NCBI RefSeq assembly: GCF_018446385.1
Contig: NC_055990.1
Coordinates: forward strand, 28,853,891 to 28,917,890
Source: Zingiber officinale
Lineage: Eukaryota; Streptophyta; Magnoliopsida; Zingiberales; Zingiberaceae
Length of the DNA stretch: 64,000 nt
Direction: 5' to 3'
Under the pieces are notes generated by a model. The model was given only the letters and a program-made list of their open reading frames with translations. It was not told where the DNA came from and made no database searches. The position numbers and the translations under genes were made by a program. Positions 11,205-21,840 of this stretch are shown here, in pieces (the first letter of the stretch is position 1; every line of letters starts with the position of its first letter).

Positions 11205-13034
11205 TGTTAGTTAGAGCCCTAGAGCCAATCATTTGATGATTGTTGTATGGATTCATTGTATCATATTTCTTATATATAAAGGCATTTATTTTTTGGTTAT
11301 TATGCTTACTTGTATTGGTGCCAAATAAACTAAGTATAATAGCGTCCTTGAGTAGAAGGTTCTTACCTGTATCAATCGATTAGTTGAATCGATAGTGAGA
11401 TGATATAGGGAACACTACTCTTAATCATTTCTAGTCAAGTATTAACATTCAGGGACAATGTTAATGTAATAAGACTAGCATGTAGGTCAACTCGATGACT
11501 TGATCTCACAAGTCATGGATATGGAGATATCAAGTTGACACATGGGTATGCATTGGAGAATGTATACTGAATGACCCGCCATGAGAAAGTATCATGGATC
11601 ATTATATGAGTGTCATATACTTTCTCATGTGACTATTAGTATGACTACTAGTCCTTAGACCTGAAGTCACCATGGTTCCCTACATAAGGAGTTATGTACT
11701 TTGGTTTCGTCAAACGTCACCCGTAACTGGGTGGACTATAAAGGCGATTATTGGGTATGTAACAAATTATGCGGAGGGATGTGAGTGATGTAGATGAGAT
11801 CTATCCCTCCTATATGACGGGAGTGACATCGATATTCTTGATAGAGTGAGACCACGAAGTGCATGGCCATGCCCAAATGAGTCAATATGAGATATTGAGC
11901 TCATTTGATTTAGTGAGTGTACTTGGAGTTCAAGATATAGATTGATTAGAGGATGACACGGTCTATGCCTCACATTATCAATCTAGATGTCTAGGATAGA
12001 AGGACAATGTCATATATTGTGAGGAGTCACAATTAGTTGTCACAAGGTGATGTTGGATCTCAACATTCTTATAACTTGGGTAGTAATGATGTGTTGCTAG
12101 ATACCGCTCATTACTTATGCTTCTAAATGGGTTTAGGAGCATTGCCAACGTTATAAGAACCTATAGGGTCACACACTAAGGACAATTAGATGGAGATTAG
12201 GTTCATATGATGAACCAAGAGGATTAGATTCATGTGATGAATCAAATTGGATTAAGAGTAATCCTAATTGAGCTAATTGAGTTGGACTCAAGTTGATTCA
12301 TGTGTTCAATGAGTCTAATTTAGATTATGACTCATTGAATCAATTTAATTAAATGAATTAGATTCATTACATTAAGTTGGTTTGAATCAAATGGTTAGAT
12401 TAGATCAACCATGAGAGAGATTTGGTCAAGTTTGACTTTACTTGAGAAGGAAGATGAAGGGTCAAGTTTGACTTGACCATTTGCCATCTCATTTATGAGT
12501 TGGCATTAGGAGAACAAATGATGATGGTTCCACATCATCAAGGCTAGCATATGTGTGTGCCACCTCATGGAGGTTACAAATCTCCTTTCAATTTAATGTG
12601 GCCGGCCACATTAAATGAGAAGGAGTTACACATGTGGCCGTCCACTTTTGTAAGTGAATAATTCATTTTTGATTCAAGGCAATTTTATTCTTCATCTTCC
12701 TCCTTGAATTTTCTTGATCTCCCTCTCCTCCTCCTTGGTCGAACCCTACTAAGGTGCTAACACACTTTAGTTTGGTTTTCTCCCTCTTTTGTTTGTGTGG
12801 ATACGTGTAGAGGATTGTCTACTTTGACAATCTTGAGATCCGGCACCTTGGATGAGCGGGATTCGCGAAGGGCGCGCATCAAGGATAAAAGGCTCTTCTC
12901 CTAGTGCAGATCTAGGCTTTAGTAAACTTGTACTCAAATTTTTGTTTTATTTTACTTCGCACAGATCCGGTGACGGGGGTTTCGGGGTTTTCGTGATGCG
13001 AAAAAGCGGTTTTCGCGGCCCGAAAATCCCAATA
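11205..13034 (+). repeat. Copia-A 3' LTR
   Basis: It is 1830 bp, beginning TGTTAG after the purine tract AGTGGGAGAT and ending CCCAATA. It carries 36 bp (12609-12644) absent from the left LTR, flanked by near-identical copies of ATGTGGCCGGCCA. Confidence 0.93.
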
Positions 13035-13039
13035 GTTAG

Positions 13040-13713
13040 GTGATGGAAGATCTAGTTGGAAACTAGACAAACCTAATTGGGAACTAGGTTAAGTTCAAGT
13101 TGGGTTAGTTGGAAGTTGAACACTTGAGAAAGAGAGAAATCTTGGAGGAGTAACTCAAAGCAAGTAAACCTAGTAGGTTAGGTAAACCAAGTACTAGATT
13201 TTTCTTGTTTGTTTTGCAGAAAATAACAACTAGATGAAGGCTCAAGCAAGACCAATTGGGAACTAGTTCAAGTCACCGGACTCAAGATCCAATTAACCGA
13301 AAGGGTCCGATCGACCGAAAGTTGACCTAATCAAGTCCGAACAAGTCGAGTCTCAGATAAGTTTTGGCTAAGCTCAGGGTGATTGGAGGGTGTATAGTCT
13401 ATAGGATCGAGGCAAGTGAGAGGGGGGGGGGGGGGGGTTGAATCACGTGAATTTTAAAACCTTGTCATTTTCAAACTTTAAAAACAAGTGCGTAGCAGAA
13501 AAGAAGTACACAAAAAGAACATGACTAACACAAGTTTCTTTTATTTGGTCCAGAGCTTTCGACGACTCCTACTCCAAGGCTCGCACTCATTGAGTGATTT
13601 CCTTAGACAACCCACTATAAACTCAAATAATTACAATAATATAAAAAATTAAAGTACAAGTAAGTAAATATAAATATACCGACGACTTTGTGTTGAAGCT
13701 TGGACATAGTCGT
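13040..13713. other. LTR-like debris, left of SINE
   Basis: No gene was found. The stretch at 13250-13350 has recurring GATCGACCGAAA phrases like those in the LTR-like units at 14860-14970 and 50640-50900. A run of about 17 G at 13423-13440 followed by GTTGAATCA resembles the outer end of the gag-only element LTRs in minus orientation. It is probably two overlapping decayed LTR fragments. Confidence 0.45.
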
Positions 13714-13925
13714 TAGGTCCCCTCGAGACTGTCTAGTGGCTAGCGCATGAGGTGCTACCATCATGAGGTGTGGGGTTCGAATCTTGGCATAGCCGAGATA
13801 AATGCCTCCTTCATAGTCAGTTACTATTCCAAAGGTTAATAGCCACCTGTGATTTATCTCCTCCGTGTTGGCCCTAGGACAGGTTGGCGGAGGTGGTGGG
13901 GGTGAGTGTAGTTGCCTTTTGCCAC
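13714..13925 (+). mobile_element. tRNA-derived SINE with 15-bp target-site duplication
   Basis: About 212 bp is flanked by CTTGGACATAGTCGT at 13699-13713 and again at 13926-13940. Near its left end is a pol III A-box-like TAGTGGCTAGCGCATGAGG, followed about 40 bp later by a B-box-like GGGGTTCGAATCTTGG. The 3' end is T-rich (GCCTTTTGCCAC), not poly(A). The duplication and box order make this a good SINE call; the family was not identified. Confidence 0.82.
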
Positions 13926-14978
13926 CTTGGACATAGTCGTCAGAGTGGCATTTCAGCATCGTAGAGAGCTTTTTGAAGCAATGCTTGAGTATGAAAGTTG
14001 TAACTGATGTATTGATGTTGCTGGTCGAAACTTATTTTATAGCCTTCTCTGGGCGCCTAGATCATCCCCGGGCCCCTCCACTGAGGCCTATCTGATCCTG
14101 CTTTAATGCTGAGTTATCCAACTTCGGGCGCCTGGACCACCCGCGAGCGCCTGGACCACTTCCGTAAATGCACCTTGGCGAAGCTCTATTCATGAAAGTT
14201 TATTCAACTTAGGGTGCTTGAACCTGACGTGTACCGGCCAATTGGGGCGCGCCAACTCAACTGCATGTGTGGCTGGGTTCGACCCCATCCGAGTGCTTGG
14301 ACCCTTCCGGGGCGCCTGGATCTCCTTTTTCTAGACAACTTTTAGCTTTACTTTCTTATATCACAGAGTTAGAAAAGAAGATAATAATATTAAAAAAATA
14401 AGTATTAATATTTTGACAGTATTTGGAGTATTCGGTATTGACTTTGGGATTCGATGAAAATCCTAGGTCAGACCGATGTATACTATTCTCTTAATCGGGA
14501 ATGCATCCTCACAAGATCTCTCTCCTCCAGTGCTTACCTCCACTTACCCTTTGCAGACTTATTTGACCTTGATCTCTTGACCCACCAGGTCTTCCTGCCA
14601 GATGCTCCATCTAGATTTCAGTCAGTTGTTAGGTCTCGTAGACCCAACTGAACTTCCTGCCATATATCAACTTATCTAGTCTTCCTGTGCCAGTTATCAA
14701 CATAACTAGACTTCAGCCTGATGGTAAGTCCCATCAAGTCTTTAAGTCCTACACACTTGGTAAATAATTTAAAAACACAAGTCTAACTTTAACCTTTCTC
14801 ATACATATAAATCTGAATTTGATTAATAGTGCAAACTGCACTAACACAGTCGACCGTGAGGACAAAAACTTATCTCAAAGAGGATCAAGTTTGTAGCCAC
14901 ATCAGCAACTCCCCAGGTGACCGAAGGGCCTTCAGTCGACCGGAGAAGTATCGATCGAGTTGTATAAAAGGGGAGTCG
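13926..14978. other. LTR-like debris, right of SINE
   Basis: No gene was found. The phrases GGGCGCCTGGACCA and GAGCGCCTGGACCAC near 14120-14160, and GGGGCGCCTGGATC near 14310, resemble the GC-rich U3 repeats of elements C and D. The last 110 bp carry GTCGACCG phrases and a TATA box (TATAAAAG near 14963) just before Gypsy-A. The matching downstream half resumes at 49905. Confidence 0.45.
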
Positions 14979-17974
14979 TGTCATGCCCCCAAACCTAGGT
15001 GTACCGACACCAGTGTTGTTCATGAATATAAATACTCAAAAATAACAAACCTCATAAAGTGAATACCAACCCAGTAATGATATAACGGAGATATTGTCTT
15101 TACAATATTAAAATCCAAAAGTGAAAAGCAGAAGCGTACAAGTAAAGATAACATGAACTAAAAGGAAGAATTGCTTGAACATGGCTTCATTACCAACCTT
15201 AAAATGTCTCTTGCTCCTCTTTCTTGACTTGCTCCTCGTCTTTATTTAGGGATGGGAGTAAGGGGTGAGTGCTCAGGAAAATAATCAGTAAGTGGAGGCT
15301 AATCGAACATAGAATGACATAATACAAAACATAGCAAGACATTCAGAATTCATGACAAGGATATAATTCATGAAGCATGGCAGAAACATAACTTAATCAA
15401 AAACATATACTTATAGCACTATTAATCATCTTATTTTTTATGGTGTTACTGATCAATCCCCTATATGTAATTCCTCTAAGGGGTGAGTGTTAGATTTTGA
15501 GGGATGTCTTACAACAATCACCTTACTATTTTTACTAAATATAGATTCACTATTTCAGTGCATATTATATGTTTGATTGTCTTAAACTCATTTACTGAAT
15601 ATCCGTAATATAATTCATAGTATGAGAGAAATTATGATTGGATCATAACTAGTGATTATCTCTACATATACAATTATGAACATATTGAAAATTTTCTAGT
15701 CATCGAATTGATGCATTCGGACATCATCAATTCTATAAGATTAGCATAGGTTATACTCCTTAGTTCGCCAAGCAACTGTTTTCTCACTGGCTAGAGACAT
15801 TGGATGTCAAGAGTTAAACGTGGATGCTAGTTATAGTAACTAGTTCATTGGAGTAACTCGCTGTAAGACTTCATATGGTTATCTATATAGAGAGATATAT
15901 CTGTGAAGCTCTTACTATAGCTCGAGTGTAAGTTTCCTTCGACTTAAGGTATACAAGTCATCTTGGTCATGAACACTTACACTTTGGCATATTAAGTAAG
16001 AACCTAATTGAGGTGTAGACCTGGGATGATTAGGCCTAAGTCAAAATGTTCGAAAATATTTGGATAGCCCACAGAGGATTCACCGCTCCTTGCGAGGAGA
16101 CGTATACCCTATGGTCACTCATTAGAATTATTACTCAAAGTCTTTGGTCAAAGCATCACATGTTAAGAGTATGAGACTCTTGTACACATGTACGAGTAAT
16201 TTGAATCCATAGAACGAGGAAATATTACTTAGGTTAGGTGTGGCATAGTCAGTCTAGTGGGGGCAAACACATAAATCATGTCCTAAACCAAGTGAGTATA
16301 AGATGAGTGAAAGGAACAAGACATGACTTGCTGTAGCTACTAAAGGGTTTAGAATTAGTTCTAAGATCAACTATGATTTTTTTTGACTAATTGGGGATCA
16401 TGATGTACTACTAAGTGCTACTCATGATCGTTCTATAATTAAGTAGTTAATTATGGACTGCCAATATAAACCAGAAACTTATTGGGTCATACACACTAAC
16501 GAGTCTCTAAAAGACGTAAAATAAGTTAAAGAATAGGATTCTTAGATCAAGAGATAAATACTTGGTTAGACCTTATATAGACAAATATGAAAATATTTAT
16601 CATAATGGAAGCATGGATGAACCACATCTCTTATGGAAGAGTTGAACCATATTTGGTTTAATCATGAATTAGTCATGAATCAACTCAGTTTAGCTGTGAA
16701 CTAAACCAAAAAGTTAATGGGCTAATTTTTGGTTAATGGATAATGGGTTAGATTTGAGCTTTCTGATCCAACTCATTAAAGAAGATTATATATAGATATA
16801 ATTGGGAGAGAATTAGAGACAAGTTTCATTATTTGGTTGATTGAATTTTTAGAAACTCAATCCTCCTCTCGCTCTCCTCTCTCTCCCACCGCCAACAAGA
16901 GGGTTCTCCCTCTTGTTGTCATGACCACCATAGGGGAGAAAAACTCTCCCTTGTGTACTTCTCTTCTTCCTCTTGATGCCTCTCCTTCGCTGATGGCCAG
17001 TAACTTCCAAAGGAGAGACTTATACTCACAGAGTTATCTTGAGGAGCTCGGCGTGGATATAAATAGAGACGACGTTCGATAACATCGCTACGGTTGATGT
17101 CCTTCTTGTTATAGGTCATCTGTAAAGTATATCTAGCGTAAATTTACTTTTCGTAAAAATTTTAATTATGCGATCATGTTTGGAATGTTGTATCATTGTA
17201 TGCCTATGGTGTGTGTGTGATGTAATAATTTAGAAATTATTATATTTTATTTTCTGCTGTGCATGTTTACGAAATATGTTCTAGTACGCACCCGCATCGG
17301 ACATATCCCAACAGTGAGGTCATATATCAGTTATTATTACCCACCACATCATGGCCATAACTTATCATATCTTATCATGTTTTAAAAATTTCTTTTATCA
17401 TATCTAACTTAAGTCATAACAGTGCATCTTGAAATAACAAATGAATTAGCAATATAAAATAATCAATAATGAAATGAAAACATAGATCACAAAGGCCAAA
17501 AGAACATATCGAATGGTACAAAATGTGAATTGAACGGAACAAAAATGTAATGTATCAAACTCACGATATCATAAGAGAAGAAAAATGAAAGCCCACTTAC
17601 TTGGTCAGAAACTTTACAATTTTGGACAGAAACTTTACAGGACTTTAACTTGCACTTGTTGATCAAAACTTGGACAGAAACTTGCATGAAATATGGCTGA
17701 GGTTTGGACAAATTTTTACAGCACTTGGATAGAAAGTTTTTAGCAGTTTGGCACTAATTTTTAAAGGGTTTGAGTGTCCATTTGGAAGACAATGCCTTGA
17801 CTATTTATAGGCATGAAGAGGTGGCCAAGGCATATGAAGAGATGGCTAGATGGAGGGGTATCCATTAAAAAGGGTAGGTGAAGGGTCAAGGCTAGATGAA
17901 TGGTCATCATACTATTACAACTTAGCATAGTATCTACGAGTGTCCATCTCCATGTCCAAAATTGGGTCTTCACA
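14979..17974 (-). repeat. Gypsy-A 3' LTR (left copy), interrupted by a solo LTR
   Basis: Plus-strand boundaries are TGTCATGCC at the left and GGGTCTTCACA at the right, so the LTR reads TGTGAAGAC...GGCATGACA on the minus strand. Removing 15488-17318 gives sequence that closely parallels 48769-49904 throughout. Confidence 0.9.
15488..17313 (+). mobile_element. Solo LTR of an unidentified LTR retrotransposon
   Basis: The 1826-bp insertion is bounded by TGTTAG and CCCAACA and flanked by GTGAG at 15483-15487 and 17314-17318. The uninterrupted site is visible at 49220-49235 in the right Gypsy-A LTR. It contains no internal domain, primer site or credible ORF. A TATA-like stretch (TATATATAGATATA near 16787) and later pyrimidine-rich sequence suit a promoter half; strand is inferred from these. 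Unequal recombination between two LTRs is the usual origin. Confidence 0.88.
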
Positions 17975-18285
17975 TCCCATCCTCCTTATTAGAAGTTTTG
18001 TCCTTGAAACTTGACCTTGCTTTATCTTTAAAGTGATGTGGGTAATGCGTGTGCATCTTTTCCCCAGGTTCCCAGCTAGCTTCCCTTTCAATGTGATTGG
18101 ACTATTATACTTTGACACACGAGATGGTTCTTCGTCTAGGTACTTGATCCTTGGTATAAATAATTTGAATGGGAACTTCTTCATACTTCAATTCTTCATT
18201 CAAGTTCCCTTCGATTAGGAGTGGTCCAGTTTCTATAATGTGGCTCGAATCTGGAATGTATCTTCTTAGTTGGGAAATGTTAAAG
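17975..18285 (-). pseudogene. Gypsy-A pol C-terminal tail (chromodomain-like)
   Basis: On the minus strand the sequence reads FNISQLRRYIPDSSHIIE near the insertion point, the signature found after integrase in plant Ty3/gypsy Pol. It continues through a degenerate chromodomain-like segment ending near the PPT. An in-frame stop follows the block SCVKVQ. The preceding residues (RIHNV) lie at 29515 on the far side of the foldback cluster. The tail normally targets integration to marked chromatin. The purine tract AAGGAGGATGGGA (minus strand) directly abuts the LTR. Confidence 0.82.
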
Positions 18286-19816
18286 ACATTGTGTAACGAC
18301 CGTGCCCCCGGCTGAGCCCTTACAAGGTCTTCCTGTTGGAGTGTATACTGAAAGCCTAAGCTTTGTAAACATTCATTATGAATAAAGAATCACATTTGGT
18401 CAAATTGTCTACATTTAGTTGTAGTTGTTCAATTAATTTATACTGTAGATAACATAGTATGTGGTGTCACATGCAGAAGATGATGTTGTCAGTACCTTAT
18501 AAATTATAAACAGTAGCTCACGACCAAAATGGAAAGGAACAAACCATTTGAAGGTCGTAGTGTAATTAGGTATCAGTTTATCTTGACTGTATAATTACAC
18601 TAGTACACTTAGAGTGTATTGAGTAGGACCATTTGAGGTCGTTTCTTTTATACTGACTTTATAAAGAAACAAAGACCTCGGTTATTATGGAAGTGTGTGC
18701 TCTTAATCCTGATATAATAACAAGCACATATATTTGATATTTATTTCTTTAATTTATCAATGGGTGAGATTTAGTTCGATGAATCAATAAGCCCGATAAG
18801 TTGGGAAATGGTATCACTTATAGTGTATGTTGTTGATTATAGAAGGAAACTGTGTCCTAGAGATACTAGGTTGATAATGTCCCCAAGAGGAGCTCATAAG
18901 GATTGTCATGTTAAACCCTGCAGGTGGACTTAGTCCGACATGACGATAAGGTTGAGTGGTACTACTTTTGGACTAAGATATTAATTAAATGAGTTGTCAG
19001 TAACTCACTTAATTAGTGGACATTCGATATCTTAAACACAGGGAGACTAACACACTCATAATAAGAAGGAGCCCAAAAATGTAATTTGGGATTGGTGCGG
19101 TAGTTCAATAATAGTTCTCTAGTGGAATGAATTGTTATTGATAAAATTAAGTTGTGTGTTCGGGGCGAACACGGGATGCTTAATTTTATCAGGAGACCAA
19201 AATCAATTCCTCCTCTCGGTCCCTATCGTAGCCTCTTAGTCATAGAGTTCTATACCCACCTATACCCACCCAATAGGGGTCGGCCAAGCTAGCTTGGGAA
19301 ACAAGCTAGGGCCGGCCTAGGTATAAGATTGGGTGGCCGGCCCTAGCTTGAACCCAAGCTAGTGGGGCCGGCCAAAATAAATTAAAAAGAATTTTAATTT
19401 TTATTATGTGGAAGAAATAATTTATTAAAGAGAATTAAAATTAAATTATCTCTCTTGTAAAATTTACAAAAGATTAAAGGAAGAGATTAGATCTCTTTCC
19501 TTATTTGTAGATTGGTGAGATATTTTATTTTCTCTTTAAAAATTATTCACATGTTGATAAAATTAAAATTATAGAAATTTCTTTTATTAACCATGTAGAG
19601 ATTTTTTAAGAGAAATTTTATTTTTAAAATTTCCGGAAACAAATTAGGAAGTTTTAATTGTTGATTGAAACTTGTCCAATTTGTTCTCCAATGTTGTGGC
19701 CGGCCAATGTAGATTTAATTGAGAAATTTTATTTTATTTTTCTCAATTAAATCATGTCAAGGAAATTGAGGAAATTTTATTGTAATTAAATTTCCTAATT
19801 TGCCTAGGTCAAGGAA

Positions 19817-19824
19817 TATAAAAG
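19817..19824 (+). promoter_or_regulatory. Copia-B LTR TATA box (5' copy)
   Basis: TATAAAAG sits in AT-rich U3 and is followed within 40 bp by a pyrimidine-rich stretch. The 3' LTR has the same box at 27317-27324. It probably sets the U3/R boundary near 19850. Confidence 0.7.
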
Positions 19825-20394
19825 AAGGGGTGAGGGTGCTTTCATGAGACACAACCTCTATTATTTCTCTCCCTCTTTTGTTCCTTGGTGTGGTCGGCCA
19901 TCCTCTCCCTCTCTTCCTCTTGTGGTGGCCGAACCTCTCTCTCTCCCTTGGAGCTCTTGTGGTGGCCGGATACTACTTGGAGAAGAAGAAGAAGAAGGAG
20001 AGAAAGCTAGCATCTCTTGGAGCTTGGTTAGTATTTTGGTTTTTCTCCTTGGTGAAGTTTTCCTTTGTGGCCGAACCTTGCTTGGAGGAGAAGAAGGTGG
20101 TTGGTGGTTTCTCATCTCGGTATATCGTTGCCCACACAACGTCCGAGGTTAGAAGAGGAATACGGTAGAAGATCAAGAGGTTTTTTCTACAAGGTATAAC
20201 TAGTAATTTTTATTTCCGCATCATGCTAGTTATTTATGGAAATAATACCAAATACAAGAGGCTTACGTTCTAGAATTTTGAATATGTTTTTCCGATGCTG
20301 TGTTCTTTTGTTTTTTCTTTTCCTTGTGATTTGATTGTTCTTTTTGGTTAACCTAAAGTTATTTTAGAAAATTAAATATTAACTTTCTATAAAA

Positions 20395-20470
20395 GGTTTT
20401 GTCTAGTCGGTGGTGGATGCTCCCATATCCAAGAAGGCCATGTGCCTCGCCACGTCAGTACTGGGAACCA
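20395..20470 (+). ncRNA. Conserved structured motif, Copia-B 5' LTR copy
   Basis: It begins GGTTTTGTCTAGTCGG and ends CTGGGAACC, so the ends can pair as a 6-bp stem including wobbles. An internal GTGGT can pair with GCCAC. Core blocks are shared with elements C and D although the rest of those elements is unrelated to this LTR. It lies downstream of the TATA box, so it should be in the transcript. Confidence 0.45.
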
Positions 20471-20512
20471 ATTATGGAAATTAATATTTAATGGAATTAA
20501 TAACTTAAGGAG

Positions 20513-20620
20513 ACTTGGGTCGAACGTGTAAAGTTCCGCAGGAGATCCAAGTCAAAACCTAAAAGAACAAATATATTAAGTTTTGGATCAAACGTGTTAA
20601 GTTCCGCAGGCGATCCAAAA
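20513..20620 (+). ncRNA. Tandem pair of related stem-loops in Copia-B 5' LTR
   Basis: Copy 1 pairs ACTTGGGTC (20513-20521) with GATCCAAGT (20544-20552). Copy 2 pairs TTTTGGATC (20581-20589) with GATCCAAAA (20612-20620). Loops share AACGTGT(A/T)AAGTTCCGCAGG. Stem bases differ between copies in a compensated way (AC/GT against TT/AA). The same pair occurs at 28013-28120. Confidence 0.5.
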
Positions 20621-20722
20621 TTTAATTTAAAAGAACACATGGTAGCTAGGAAAAGGTTCAGACCTTTGTACAAAATTTTTGTACAGTGGAACCTATAGGT
20701 TTTCCGAGTAGCAACCAACAAT

Positions 20723-20734
20723 TGGTATCAGAGC
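20723..20734 (+). other. Copia-B primer-binding site (initiator tRNA-Met)
   Basis: TGGTATCAGAGC lies two bases after the LTR terminus CCAACA. Confidence 0.93.
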
Positions 20735-21840
20735 TAGGGTTTTGCCTCTGTGTATTTGGTATTAGTTTGATTATACACATGTCATACATAATTTAGGCAG
20801 GATAATAGTAGGATGTGCTAACTTTGTGGATGCAGGATCCAACTATTATGACTTTTAGTTATTATGTGTGTGATTGGACCCTTGGACATGTCAAGGGCAT
20901 TTATATGTGTGTGCATGATTGTATTAAAATACAGCAGGAGCTGTATTTAGTTTTATTAGGATTTTATTTTTGATCTAGATACATGTACATTCCTTTTATG
21001 GAATATAGGATCAAAAATGTAAAATTCTATTTATGTCGCGGATCGAATCTTGCAAAGCGTGGAACTTTCTAAGAACCAGAGGCGCAGCGGAACTAGGAGC
21101 AAGATGGATGCGACAGCTAGATCCAGTGGCGGTGGCCAAATATGGCAGCAGCTTGGGATGACAACACACGGAGAACAACTAGATATAAAAGCCATAATAG
21201 TTGAAAATTAGATTTTCTATTTATTGCTTTTATATTGTGCTGTGTGTGCATGTTAGTTTACAAGTTTAGTAGGCTAGCATAGTTAAAATTTCTCATTTAT
21301 AAATAACTAAGTGGGAGAGGGATTTTTAAATAAATCTCATGGTCTCCATTATTGGTTTGTAAGTGATGCAAACAAGCTTGCGCGTTGGCTCTGAGTGCCT
21401 TCCTCCATAACGGATGAGCTTGTTTGTGGATCACTAGAACAGACTTCCATTTTTGGATGACTATAGGAAGTTAATTAAGAGCGTGTGATCTTCCCCAACG
21501 GAAGGGGCATAATCTTATTAATGAACTTAGTGTCAAGTAATGGTATACACTTAGACACATCTAATAGTATCCTCCCCATCGGAGTCACTGCTATTATTTG
21601 TGTGACCAAAAGACACCAACTATTAATTTTATTTGTCAAAAAGTTAGGTTGACAAGATAATAAAATTAATGGGATAAAACCCTCCTTTTACAAATGTTGA
21701 ATTTGTATACGTCCACACTAACGTGGCATACAAAATTCACGGTGTTTTGAGGTGTTGGTTAATTTAAAATAGTATTGTTTGAGGAATCAATATTATTCTA
21801 AATTTAGAGTTCTGACCAAAAGTTATTTGTGATTCTTAGG
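20735..21840 (+). other. Copia-B untranslated leader
   Basis: 1.1 kb of noncoding sequence lies between primer site and gag ATG. No ORF or strong repeat is visible. Confidence 0.6.

Larger units (their letters stand above)
1..13034 (+). mobile_element. Copia-A: Ty1/copia LTR retrotransposon, decayed, host of element C
   Basis: Two long direct repeats (1-1787 and 11205-13034) flank an initiator-Met primer-binding site, a gag-pol relic in copia order (gag, protease, integrase, reverse transcriptase, RNase H) and a purine-rich tract before the right LTR. About nine bases of the left LTR lie outside the window, so the target-site duplication cannot be checked; the right flank begins GTTAG. The reading frame is broken by several stops and frameshifts, and a 4 kb element sits inside the reverse transcriptase. 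The element cannot be active. Confidence 0.93.
18334..20720 (+). repeat. Copia-B 5' LTR
   Basis: It is 2387 bp. It contains GGCCGGCC-rich inverted phrases around 19270-19375, a TATA box at 19817-19824, a pyrimidine-rich downstream region, the shared structured motif at 20395-20470 and two stem-loops at 20513-20620. The ORFs at 19844-20176 are overlapping low-complexity readings. Confidence 0.94.

Noticed and set aside
13423..13440. G-quadruplex regulatory element
   Set aside because: A single G run of about 17 in LTR debris; probably simple repeat slippage, no promoter context.
19844..20176. ORFs of 60-102 codons in the Copia-B LTR (also 27344-27676)
   Set aside because: Low-complexity Ser/Pro/Glu readings on both strands, downstream of the LTR TATA; duplicated only because the LTR is.
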